Shown here: in pieces, positions 5,713 to 12,824 of the stretch
How positions within the stretch are numbered: the stretch's first letter is position 1
Layout: every line of letters starts with the position of its first letter
DNA from: Proteobacteria bacterium UBA7420
Lineage (GTDB): Bacteria; Pseudomonadota; Gammaproteobacteria; Magnimaribacterales; D2472
Length of the DNA stretch: 14,159 nucleotides
Direction of reading: 5' to 3'
Assembly (NCBI GenBank): GCA_002469975.1
Contig: DKMG01000094.1
Coordinates: 1 to 14,159, forward strand
Notes under the pieces: model-generated
Seen by the model: the letters and a program-made list of their open reading frames with translations, nothing else
What the model was told of the DNA's origin: nothing
Databases searched by the model: none
Translations under genes and position numbers: made by a program

Positions 5713-5955
5713 CTATTCGTCTCTAGGACGAGATTCGTTAACTGTTAATTTTCTACCATCTACTTCGGCATCGTTTAGTGCTTGGATGGCATTTTCGCCA
5801 CCGTCAGACATTTCAACAAAACCAAAACCACGAGAGCGGTTAGTTTGACGATCAGTAATAACTCGAGCTGAGGTTACAGTACCGTGTTCCGCAAAAACTT
5901 GCTCAAGACCTGAGTCATCTATACTCCAAGGGAGATTTCCAACATAAATATTCAT
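5713..5955 (-). CDS. RRM RNA-binding protein, upstream tandem copy
   Basis: An 80-residue single-RRM protein with RNP2 IYVGNL and RNP1 RGFGFVEM, identical to the adjacent copy at 73 of 79 aligned residues. By eye, the DNA of the two copies shows roughly 27 mismatches, mostly silent, so both copies appear to have stayed under selection after a tandem duplication. The C-terminus is slightly longer (PRDE). The ribosome site AAGGA lies 6 nt before the ATG. It is the first gene of the pair, read from the 66-bp gap after the patatin gene. The 5' region is too AT-rich to name one promoter with confidence. Confidence 0.93.
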   Translation of the reverse strand: MNIYVGNLPWSIDDSGLEQVFAEHGTVTSARVITDRQTNRSRGFGFVEMSDGGENAIQALNDAEVDGRKLTVNESRPRDE

Positions 5956-6021
5956 AAAATTCCTTTCTAATGAAAAACAAAAAACGAAGTGTACAGCATT
6001 TTACCCAATAAAACTTATAAA

Positions 6022-6942
6022 TCAGGGATTTAAAAAGTCTTTGGTCTGAGCTCCAAACTCCTTCCACCAATCCATTCCCATCAAATGAATGCGCTCTAAA
6101 TTAACTTCTGAATTATCATCCATTCTTCTGTTTACCAGACCAGTAGGAGAGTTCACTCTTAAATAGTCGCTGCCAATCAAATCGCTTGCTATCACATCAA
6201 AGATACTGGATTCCAACATAATCCCAAGAATGTCATGATTGAGCCAATTAAGTGCGCCCCACTTAGAGGAATGTTTACCATTGATTTTTCGGCGATTGAT
6301 TCCAGTTCCAATGCTAAGCACTTTTATATGATCCTTAGGAAAAAGTTTTTTTGCCTCTGAATAGCCAAGCAATGATGGGTTGTTTGCAACTATCCCACCA
6401 TCAATCAACCAGCTGCCGTCGTCAATTTCAAAAGTGGAGTAATAAATTGGTGCTGCGCTGGTTGCACTAGCTGCACTTAGCATCTTAATTCCCGGTGTGC
6501 CGTAAGAGCTCAATAGGCGCGGTTTTCGCTGCTCAACATCATAGGCAAGAACTGCCACGTGTTTGTCTGACTCTCCTAGAGATAAATCTTTGAAGTACTT
6601 AGAAAAAACTTCACGCTTCCCAACGCCGTCATACTTAGGCTTGCTCTGCAAAAAAGATGCTGAATCCCAGAAAGACTTGGACATAGTTTTGGTTAAATTC
6701 TCTGCTGACCAGAAGCGCTCAAGGTCAGCAGCATTCATACCAAGCCCACCAATGTTTAAAGCATTGATGCCACCAGCACTGGTGCCTATAAACAAATCAA
6801 ATATATCAGCAATTTTTTTGCCGGATTCAATCTCTAGATGCTTTAAAAAGACTAAGGCTGCTATGGCTCTTACACCCCCGCCATCGAGCGATAAGACATA
6901 CCTTGTATTTTTTTTCGGCCGGAACTTAAAATTTTTAAACAA
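6022..6942 (-). CDS. Patatin-like phospholipase / acyl hydrolase
   Basis: Cytoplasmic lipid acyl hydrolase of 306 residues using a Ser-Asp dyad. The oxyanion motif DGGGVRA is at 20-26, the nucleophile elbow GTSAG at 53-57 (Ser55), and the catalytic DGG at 181-183 within LIDGGIVANNP. No signal peptide or membrane segment is seen. The start is a TTG at 6940-6942: an in-frame TGA lies just upstream and no ATG precedes the catalytic motifs, so this is the only usable start. It has no good ribosome site, which suggests weak or coupled translation. It is the last gene of a likely four-gene operon, 20 nt after the S1/P1 gene. CBASS effector CapV is also a patatin, but no cyclase gene is nearby, so a lipid-turnover role is preferred. 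Confidence 0.92.
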   Translation of the reverse strand: MFKNFKFRPKKNTRYVLSLDGGGVRAIAALVFLKHLEIESGKKIADIFDLFIGTSAGGINALNIGGLGMNAADLERFWSAENLTKTMSKSFWDSASFLQSKPKYDGVGKREVFSKYFKDLSLGESDKHVAVLAYDVEQRKPRLLSSYGTPGIKMLSAASATSAAPIYYSTFEIDDGSWLIDGGIVANNPSLLGYSEAKKLFPKDHIKVLSIGTGINRRKINGKHSSKWGALNWLNHDILGIMLESSIFDVIASDLIGSDYLRVNSPTGLVNRRMDDNSEVNLERIHLMGMDWWKEFGAQTKDFLNP

Positions 6943-6962
6943 ATGAGATGCTCAACAACACC

Positions 6963-7754
6963 TTACTCATTAGCGTTAAATGCGTTAGATAAAATCTGGT
7001 TAAGTCTGATTGCGGCCAACGCAATTCTCTCTTGCACAATCTCAATATGCTGGTCCATGTACTCTTCTGATGCTAATTCTAGGGCTTGGCCCCTATAACC
7101 CAGTGAATCTGACATAGCTAAATTTCGACTTTCTTGAGCCCACACCTCTATTTGGGATGAATGCTCTTGCTTCATGAGCATTGTAATTTTTTGCTTAACG
7201 CCTTGATAAAATTGGTCTTTTCCAAGTTTCGATTCAGCGTATTCAATAATCTGACCATCCCAGACCTTGTGCATGTTTGACTGAGTTCCATCTTCTAGTT
7301 GCAGTTGATGCCTGTTGCCCCCTAAATCTTTTGGATAACCAGCGTGCATAGGCTGGTGTATATCTCCCACAAAATGCCCAACAAACCATAAAGCTTCTTG
7401 CTTGACCCTAAAGTCGCTATTAGGATCTTTTAATAGCTCTAGCTGATCATAAAATGCTTGTATTAAACAGCCGTTCTTAGGACACTGCGTCTCAAATGTA
7501 TTTTGCTGGCTGTCTGGGAGATTAATATAATGCCAAGAACCAGTTTCTCGCCTCTCTCGCTTTATATAATCAGCCCAGAGACAGGCTCGCGCAAATGTTC
7601 CCTCATCAGCTACTAGTGGGTCAACAATCTTTTGTGCAGATGGGGACAAAAGCTCATAGGCTTCTGCACAAACCATCTTGTGCCCAGTGTCCCACCATGC
7701 ACTAGCATTTAAGGATAGGCTGAAAATTAAAATATATGCGAGTAATTTAGTCAT
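6963..7754 (-). CDS. S1/P1-type zinc nuclease / phospholipase C-fold enzyme, secreted
   Basis: Secreted enzyme with a three-zinc site that cleaves single-stranded nucleic acid and 3'-nucleotides. It is 263 residues from the ATG at 7752-7754. The signal peptide is 1-19 (ends NASA) and the mature protein begins WWDTGH, which puts the N-terminal Trp ligand at W20. Remaining ligands of the S1/P1 fold are all visible: H25, D62, H75 (WHYIN), H127, D131 and H137 (GHFVGDIHQPMH), H162 and D166 (NMHKVWD). The frame extends upstream to 7865, but that would bury the signal peptide and overlap the previous gene by over 110 bp. The chosen start overlaps the preceding stop by 8 nt, with GGAG about 12 nt upstream. 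Phosphate scavenging from nucleic acid is a plausible role. Confidence 0.93.
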   Translation of the reverse strand: MTKLLAYILIFSLSLNASAWWDTGHKMVCAEAYELLSPSAQKIVDPLVADEGTFARACLWADYIKRERRETGSWHYINLPDSQQNTFETQCPKNGCLIQAFYDQLELLKDPNSDFRVKQEALWFVGHFVGDIHQPMHAGYPKDLGGNRHQLQLEDGTQSNMHKVWDGQIIEYAESKLGKDQFYQGVKQKITMLMKQEHSSQIEVWAQESRNLAMSDSLGYRGQALELASEEYMDQHIEIVQERIALAAIRLNQILSNAFNANE

Positions 7755-8958
7755 TTTGTTGTAGCTCTCCAGCGGCGTTGGCGATCGTTCTGAACATGGC
7801 CACATGGGCCTGTTTAGAATACTCCCGCTCTTGGTTAAATTTATGATTTGCAGATGTTTTAGCAATCACAACTTGGGTGATAGGATCGATATAGATGTAT
7901 TGATTGTAAATTCCTGCAGCTAAGAAATCACTATCGGGAGACCCCGGGATCCACCACTGATAGCCGTAACCCCAACTGTTGGATGAGCTCTCATTTATAC
8001 CTGGAGTAAGATGGTTGCCATCAATTGCATGAGAGGCTTCTATCCAGCTCTGAGGGACTACCTCCTCTCCGTTCCAGAACCCGTTATTCAAATACAAGAG
8101 TCCGAATTTTGCATAATCTCTGAGCGTAGCATTTAATCCACCCAGGGCAACTTCCATGCCAGTATCATCAACCATGTAATAGGCGCTATGCTCCATCCCA
8201 ATTTTATTCCATATCTTCTCTTGGAGATTTTGTGTTACAGATTGACCTGTGACCTCCTCTAGAAGCATGGCAAGCATCTGAGTGTCAATGCTGACATAGT
8301 GATTGTAAGTACCTGGCTCTCTTCCATTCTCTAGAGTCTTAGCAAAATCTCGCATGGAGCTTCCCATAGCTATCGCCCTACCAAAACGATTGATATCAGA
8401 GTTATAGTCTGCGTAATCCTCGTTAAACTCTATGCCTGAGGACATTTGTAAAATATCTTTAATGGTCACTCCCTCGTAACCAGTCCCAATAAAATCAGAG
8501 AGATATTTGGTAATAGGATCATTCAAACTAGCAATACGACCTTCATCAAATGCAATTCCAATCAAGGCTGACAAAAATGATTTGGCAACAGACCAAGAGA
8601 TATGGGGCTGCTCAGCAGAATTGCCTAGCCAATAATTTTCATAAACAATTTTGCCTTGATGCAACACAACCATGCCATCAGACTTAAAGTATTCCAACGC
8701 CTGTTCTAGATTATAGGTCTGACCGTCTAACTCATAGTTAACCGGAAGAGTCATAGGCCTTGAGTCAAATGAATGTTTTGTAATTGCTGCTGTTATTGGG
8801 GTGCTTGGAAACACTTTATTCATATTTAAAAAATTGTAGACAATTTTATCTTCGTCATAAAGATGAATCATTTTGTAAACACGTAAAGCCTTGGGGCCAA
8901 AGATAATAGCGGCTATAACTATTGCAACTAAGGCAGCTAGAATTATTTTTTGAATCAT
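7747..8958 (-). CDS. Membrane-anchored serine hydrolase, beta-lactamase / NylB-like
   Basis: A 403-residue serine hydrolase of the class C beta-lactamase / DD-peptidase fold, anchored by an N-terminal helix (about 5-20) and probably facing the periplasm. The SxxK motif is SVAK at 123-126 (Ser123 nucleophile, Lys126). The second motif is YNHYVS (218-223; Tyr218 or Tyr221). The pattern ISWSVAKSFLSALIGIA and the following DPITKYL resemble 6-aminohexanoate-dimer hydrolase (NylB) and related esterases. An esterase, amidase or peptidase is more likely than a true beta-lactamase. No ribosome site is visible, but the ATG is 6 nt after the SDR stop, so translation is probably coupled. It overlaps the next gene by 8 nt. 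Confidence 0.92.
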   Translation of the reverse strand: MIQKIILAALVAIVIAAIIFGPKALRVYKMIHLYDEDKIVYNFLNMNKVFPSTPITAAITKHSFDSRPMTLPVNYELDGQTYNLEQALEYFKSDGMVVLHQGKIVYENYWLGNSAEQPHISWSVAKSFLSALIGIAFDEGRIASLNDPITKYLSDFIGTGYEGVTIKDILQMSSGIEFNEDYADYNSDINRFGRAIAMGSSMRDFAKTLENGREPGTYNHYVSIDTQMLAMLLEEVTGQSVTQNLQEKIWNKIGMEHSAYYMVDDTGMEVALGGLNATLRDYAKFGLLYLNNGFWNGEEVVPQSWIEASHAIDGNHLTPGINESSSNSWGYGYQWWIPGSPDSDFLAAGIYNQYIYIDPITQVVIAKTSANHKFNQEREYSKQAHVAMFRTIANAAGELQQND

Positions 8959-8964
8959 TGGAAT

Positions 8965-9807
8965 TTATTGGAACATGGCGCGATCAAAGGCTTCAAGATA
9001 CTCTGTGGAAATATCTTCAAGTTGTCTTTTGTAACCTTTGTGGGTAAAAATATAAAATTCTTTGTTTACGATGCCAGCAAATATTGCTTCTGCAGCCTCT
9101 AACGGAGAAATTGGAAAAGTATTCTGTGCGTCTTCCGCTGCTACTTCCAACATTGCAGCGGGATCAATTGAATTAGATGTAGAGGGCCTAGCAGGTTCAT
9201 GTGAATCAAAAGTAGAGTTTACGATATTGGTGGTAACTTCCCCTGGGCAAACTATGCTGACCCCTACTGGAGATTGACTCATTTGAAGTTCAGCGCGGAG
9301 AGAAGTCATCAAGCCTCGAATGCCAAACTTTGAGGCGGAGTAAAGACCAAGCATCGGATAGGCAATAAAGCCAGATGTTGAGCATGTTGAGATAATATGG
9401 GACTCCTGACCAGATGCTTTCATTCTTGGAAGAAATGCATGAATACCATTAAAGCAACCACCCAGATTAATATTGATGAGCCAGTCATACATATCTCGAT
9501 TGACTTCGTCTAGAGCAGCAGGGCCTAACACGCCTGCATTATTGAAAAGCAGGTCACAACCCTGAAAAGTTTCATAGGTTTGACTGGCTAAATTTTCAAC
9601 TTCATCCAGGCTGCTCACATCGGTCACTCTTGCAATGGCTTCAACCCCACAGGCTTTTACCAATGCTAAAGTTTCGTTGAGGCCTTCTTCATTAATATCT
9701 GCTAAAACAACTCTCATGCCCGCCTTGGCTGCATGTTCTGCTATACCTCTTCCGATTCCACTGCCAGCACCAGTTACAACAGCAACCTTATTATTAAAAT
9801 CCTTCAT
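8965..9807 (-). CDS. Short-chain dehydrogenase/reductase (SDR)
   Basis: Classical SDR of 280 residues that oxidises or reduces a hydroxyl/carbonyl substrate with a nicotinamide cofactor. TGAGSGIG (12-19) is the cofactor loop. D37 at the end of the second strand (LADIN) favours NAD(H) over NADP(H). NNAG is at 89-92, the catalytic Ser is about 143 (ISTCSTSG) and YSASK holds Tyr156 and Lys160. The substrate is unknown. GAGG lies 9 nt before the ATG. It is the first gene of a compact series (SDR, serine hydrolase, S1/P1 enzyme, patatin) with gaps of 6 nt, an 8-nt overlap and 20 nt. An inverted repeat lies about 50 bp upstream of the start. Confidence 0.95.
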   Translation of the reverse strand: MKDFNNKVAVVTGAGSGIGRGIAEHAAKAGMRVVLADINEEGLNETLALVKACGVEAIARVTDVSSLDEVENLASQTYETFQGCDLLFNNAGVLGPAALDEVNRDMYDWLININLGGCFNGIHAFLPRMKASGQESHIISTCSTSGFIAYPMLGLYSASKFGIRGLMTSLRAELQMSQSPVGVSIVCPGEVTTNIVNSTFDSHEPARPSTSNSIDPAAMLEVAAEDAQNTFPISPLEAAEAIFAGIVNKEFYIFTHKGYKRQLEDISTEYLEAFDRAMFQ

Positions 9808-9830
9808 AAATATTACCTCTATTCACCTAG

Positions 9831-9874
9831 ATCATAGCCGATGAGTGAGATTTTTTCTTGAATGAATCAAGAAA
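9831..9874 (-). promoter_or_regulatory. Candidate promoter and operator for the SDR-hydrolase operon
   Basis: On the minus strand TATGAT (plus 9831-9836) matches 5 of 6 of the -10 box, 23 bp upstream of the SDR start. A perfect 8-bp inverted repeat, TTTCTTGA, 5 nt, TCAAGAAA (9854-9874), covers the expected -35 position, where no good -35 hexamer is seen. A weak -35 beside a palindrome would fit regulator-controlled transcription. The repeat is not followed by a T-run in the direction of the upstream yeiH-like gene, so I do not call it a terminator. Confidence 0.35.
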
Positions 9875-9887
9875 TTTCTAGATTTAT

Positions 9888-10796
9888 TTAAAGATAGGTT
9901 ACTAAAAAATAAGAAGCAGGGATCACCATCAGCCAAATTATTAAAGCTAGTATTAGTGGCCTGCCACTAATCGCCTTAAATTCCTGGGCTTGAAACTGCG
10001 TGCCAATACAAAATAACCCGAGCATTAAAAAGCTTTGGCTCAATAATTTTAAGATCTCTAGAACCTCTCCGTGAAAGTTAAAAAGAGTGTTGACAGTAAT
10101 GGCTAAAATAAAAAATAAGATAAAACGAGGAAATTTAGTTGCTTCTGTTTCACGATTAAATACCCAATTTGTAATCAGGATCAATGGAATAATCCAAATG
10201 GTTCTTCCAAGCTTTAAAGTAGCTGCAACCTGAGCTGATTCGTCGCTATAAGTAAGGGCTGAGCCTATGACTGAACTTGTGTCATGAATGGCTAGAGCTG
10301 ACCAAGCACCAAATTGAAAGTTGGTCATCTCAAGGTAGTCACCCATCATTGGAAATACAACTATGGCTATAGCATTCAGCAAAAATACGATAGTCATGCC
10401 AACCATAAGTTCTTGTGGCTTTGCTTTAATAATTGGAGCAATGGCGGCCATGGCCGTGCCTCCGCAGATTGCGGCACCAGCAGACAACAAAAAAGCAATT
10501 CGTCTCTGGATCCCAAGGAGCTTTCCAAGAAGGAGACCAGTGAAGAAAGAAGAGATAACAAACAATGAGATCCAGGGGAGATAACTTGCACTTACGCTCC
10601 ATGCATATGGGAGACTAATGGTGGCTCCCAAAATTACAATCCCAATTTGAAGTGGAGTGGTTCCTATGGTTCTTGAGATAAACGTTTTTTCTGGCTTAAT
10701 CGTTAGAGCAAAGAGAATGCCAAGAAAAATAGATACCGCAGCATTGCCTAGGTATAAGGCAAAAGAAAAAAATAATAAAAAAATAACATAGGTCAT
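9888..10796 (-). CDS. yeiH: YeiH-family (UPF0324) membrane protein, putative exporter
   Basis: A 302-residue inner-membrane protein with about nine or ten hydrophobic helices. Family signatures are LGATISL (56-62), GAAICGGTAMAAIAP (107-121), AIHDTSSVIGSA (169-180) and TLKLGRTIWI. Members of this family (E. coli YeiH) are annotated as putative sulfate/sulfonate-type exporters; the substrate is not firmly established. A usual helper, the LysR-type regulator YeiE, is not next to it. GAAGG lies 13 nt before the ATG. It sits between typA and the SDR cluster with about 80-bp gaps on each side, so it is likely its own unit or is read through from typA. No clear terminator is seen in 10797-10876. Confidence 0.88.
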   Translation of the reverse strand: MTYVIFLLFFSFALYLGNAAVSIFLGILFALTIKPEKTFISRTIGTTPLQIGIVILGATISLPYAWSVSASYLPWISLFVISSFFTGLLLGKLLGIQRRIAFLLSAGAAICGGTAMAAIAPIIKAKPQELMVGMTIVFLLNAIAIVVFPMMGDYLEMTNFQFGAWSALAIHDTSSVIGSALTYSDESAQVAATLKLGRTIWIIPLILITNWVFNRETEATKFPRFILFFILAITVNTLFNFHGEVLEILKLLSQSFLMLGLFCIGTQFQAQEFKAISGRPLILALIIWLMVIPASYFLVTYL

Positions 10797-10876
10797 TTCA
10801 AGCTACCTTCAAAAAATACTGAGTCAAATTTTATCTTATCCTCTTTGATCAGCTTGCAACAGATAAGGCCTTAGAA

Positions 10877-12661
10877 TTACCTAATAACTTTTTTTCTTAA
10901 TCTAATGCTTTCTGGCGTTACTTCAACTAACTCATCGTCTTCAATAAACTCAAGTGCTTGCTCCAAGGTATGAACTATATGAGGTGTCAGGATTAGATTT
11001 TCATCTGTGCCTGCAGCTCGGATATTATTTAATTGCTTAGCTTTAGTAGGATTCACTGGCAAGTCATTGTCGCGAGCATGCAGCCCAACAATCTGACCTT
11101 TATAGACGTCCAAGCCATGGCCAACAAACATTCTGCCGCGATTTTGCAAATTAAATAGGCCATAAGCTAATGTTTTTCCAGCAGTCATAGAATACATGAC
11201 ACCATTTTGACGCTTAGCAATCTCACCTTTTTTAGCAGGGCCATAGTGATCAAATATACTGGTAAGGATTCCACTGCCACTGGTCAAGGTTAAAAAACTT
11301 GAACGAAAACCAATCATGCCTCGGGAAGGAGCCATAAAGTCTAGTTTCATCCTGCCATTCTCGGTCACCACAATCGACTGAAGATCAGCCTTCCTGTTAC
11401 CCATCTCTTCCATGATGGCACCTTGATGCTGCTCTTCAATGTCAATAACCACAATCTCAAAGGGCTCATGAATCTCGCCATCAACTTCTCGCTGAATCAC
11501 TTGGGGCTTTGAGACAGCTAGCTCATAGTTTTCTCTTCTCATAGTTTCAATGAGAACGGAAAGATGCAACTCACCGCGCCCTGAAACTTTAAACTTATCT
11601 GCGCTTTCACCCTCTTCCACTCTTAAAGCAACATTGTGAATGAGCTCTTGCTCTAAACGATCTTTAATATTTCTTGAGGTGACATACTTTCCCTCTTGAC
11701 CACAAAATGGTGAATCATTAACTTGAAAGACCATGCTCACAGTGGGCTCATCAACAGTCAAAGGAGGCATGGGATTAATGTGATCGGGATCGCACAGGGT
11801 GTCTGAGATGTTTAGAGCCTCAACCCCAGTAACGCAAATAATATCACCTGCCTTGGCTTCTTCAATCTCCACGCGCTCTAAGCCATGGTGCCCCAGCACT
11901 TGTAATATTTTTGCTTTTCTCTCTTTAAGATCTTTGTCAACCACCACAATTCTTTCATTAGGTTTAACAGATCCACCTGTGATTCTGCCGATTCCTATTA
12001 CACCAACATAACTGTTACTGTCCAGCGCACTAATTTGCATTCTGAATGGGGCCTCTTCATCAACATCTGGTGCTGAGACCTTTTCTACGATCATATCAAG
12101 CAATGGTGTCATGTCCTCTGCTAAATCATCTGCTTCTAGACCTGCGAGCCCATTGAGCGCAGATGCGTATATAACATTAAAATCTAATTGCTCGTCTGTC
12201 GCACCAAGATTATCAAATAATTCAAATACTTGATCTAGAACCCAATGAGGTCTTGCTTCAGGTCGGTCAACCTTATTTACAACAAGAATAGGTTTTAGTC
12301 CCAGCTCAAATGCTTTTTGAGTAACAAATCGTGTTTGTGGCATTGGTCCATCTACAGCATCCACCAGCAATAAGACTGAGTCCACCATTGATAGCACTCT
12401 CTCAACCTCTCCACCAAAATCTGCATGGCCCGGTGTGTCGATGATATTAATTCGATGATCCTTCCAATTAATAGCTGTATTCTTTGCAAGAATAGTAATA
12501 CCTCTTTCTTTCTCTTGATCATTGGAATCCATAATTCGATCAGTGGTCATACTCTTTCGATCAAGAGTGCCAGATTGCTGAAGTAACTTATCAACCAGTG
12601 TTGTTTTTCCATGATCTACATGGGCAATAATTGCTATATTTCTTAGTGTATTTTTATTCAT
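10877..12661 (-). CDS. typA: Translational GTPase TypA/BipA
   Basis: Ribosome-associated GTPase of the EF-G family, needed in many bacteria for growth at low temperature and for late 50S assembly. It is 594 residues from the ATG at 12659-12661. Visible GTPase motifs: G1 HVDHGKTT (14-21), G2 RGITI (53-57), G3 DTPGH (75-79) and G4 NKVD (129-132). These are followed by a beta-barrel domain, EF-G-like domains and the BipA C-terminal domain ([18 protein letters not shown], ending RLRKKVIR). The frame extends 16 codons further upstream, but those codons cover a perfect TATAAT box, and the chosen ATG has AAGG 6 nt before it. It is divergent from the DEAD-box helicase gene. Confidence 0.97.
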   Translation of the reverse strand: MNKNTLRNIAIIAHVDHGKTTLVDKLLQQSGTLDRKSMTTDRIMDSNDQEKERGITILAKNTAINWKDHRINIIDTPGHADFGGEVERVLSMVDSVLLLVDAVDGPMPQTRFVTQKAFELGLKPILVVNKVDRPEARPHWVLDQVFELFDNLGATDEQLDFNVIYASALNGLAGLEADDLAEDMTPLLDMIVEKVSAPDVDEEAPFRMQISALDSNSYVGVIGIGRITGGSVKPNERIVVVDKDLKERKAKILQVLGHHGLERVEIEEAKAGDIICVTGVEALNISDTLCDPDHINPMPPLTVDEPTVSMVFQVNDSPFCGQEGKYVTSRNIKDRLEQELIHNVALRVEEGESADKFKVSGRGELHLSVLIETMRRENYELAVSKPQVIQREVDGEIHEPFEIVVIDIEEQHQGAIMEEMGNRKADLQSIVVTENGRMKLDFMAPSRGMIGFRSSFLTLTSGSGILTSIFDHYGPAKKGEIAKRQNGVMYSMTAGKTLAYGLFNLQNRGRMFVGHGLDVYKGQIVGLHARDNDLPVNPTKAKQLNNIRAAGTDENLILTPHIVHTLEQALEFIEDDELVEVTPESIRLRKKVIR

Positions 12662-12682
12662 GGTGACCTTAAATTGATGGGG

Positions 12683-12688
12683 ATTATA
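12683..12688 (-). promoter_or_regulatory. -10 box of the typA promoter
   Basis: On the minus strand there is a perfect TATAAT, giving a start site about 15 nt before the typA ATG and leaving room for its AAGG ribosome site. No good -35 hexamer is visible at 16-18 bp. The box lies inside the rejected N-terminal extension of typA. Confidence 0.5.
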
Positions 12689-12752
12689 CGAGAAAAAGAG
12701 CAAAGGCATAGCCCAAGATGAAAGTTAATGTATATTTATATCTAATCTTTAA

Positions 12753-12779
12753 TTGACCCAAGGCATCTAAGTCTATAAC
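12753..12779 (+). promoter_or_regulatory. Putative sigma-70 promoter of the DEAD-box helicase gene
   Basis: TTGACC (12753-12758; 5 of 6) and TATAAC (12774-12779; 5 of 6) are separated by 15 bp, slightly short of optimal. Transcription would begin near 12786 and leave a leader of about 40 nt before the ATG at 12825. Confidence 0.45.
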
Positions 12780-12824
12780 CTGCAGTCATCTGAACTCTCT
12801 CATCCCCTATTTTATTAAGAAAAA

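Noticed and set aside
6022..6942. Patatin as a CBASS (CapV-type) effector
   Set aside because: No CD-NTase, Cap2 or Cap3 gene is nearby; the neighbours are metabolic hydrolases.
7755..7865. 37-residue N-terminal extension of the S1/P1 enzyme
   Set aside because: It would bury a clear signal peptide and overlap the serine hydrolase gene by more than 110 bp.
9854..9874. Terminator of the yeiH-like gene
   Set aside because: On the minus strand the hairpin is followed by an A-run, not a T-run.
10797..10876. Terminator of typA using the loose CTTATC / GATAAG pairing
   Set aside because: The arms are only 6 bp with a loop over 20 nt and no T-run.
12662..12709. 16-residue N-terminal extension of TypA
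   Set aside because: It covers a perfect TATAAT box, and the internal ATG has a good ribosome site and the family's usual start.
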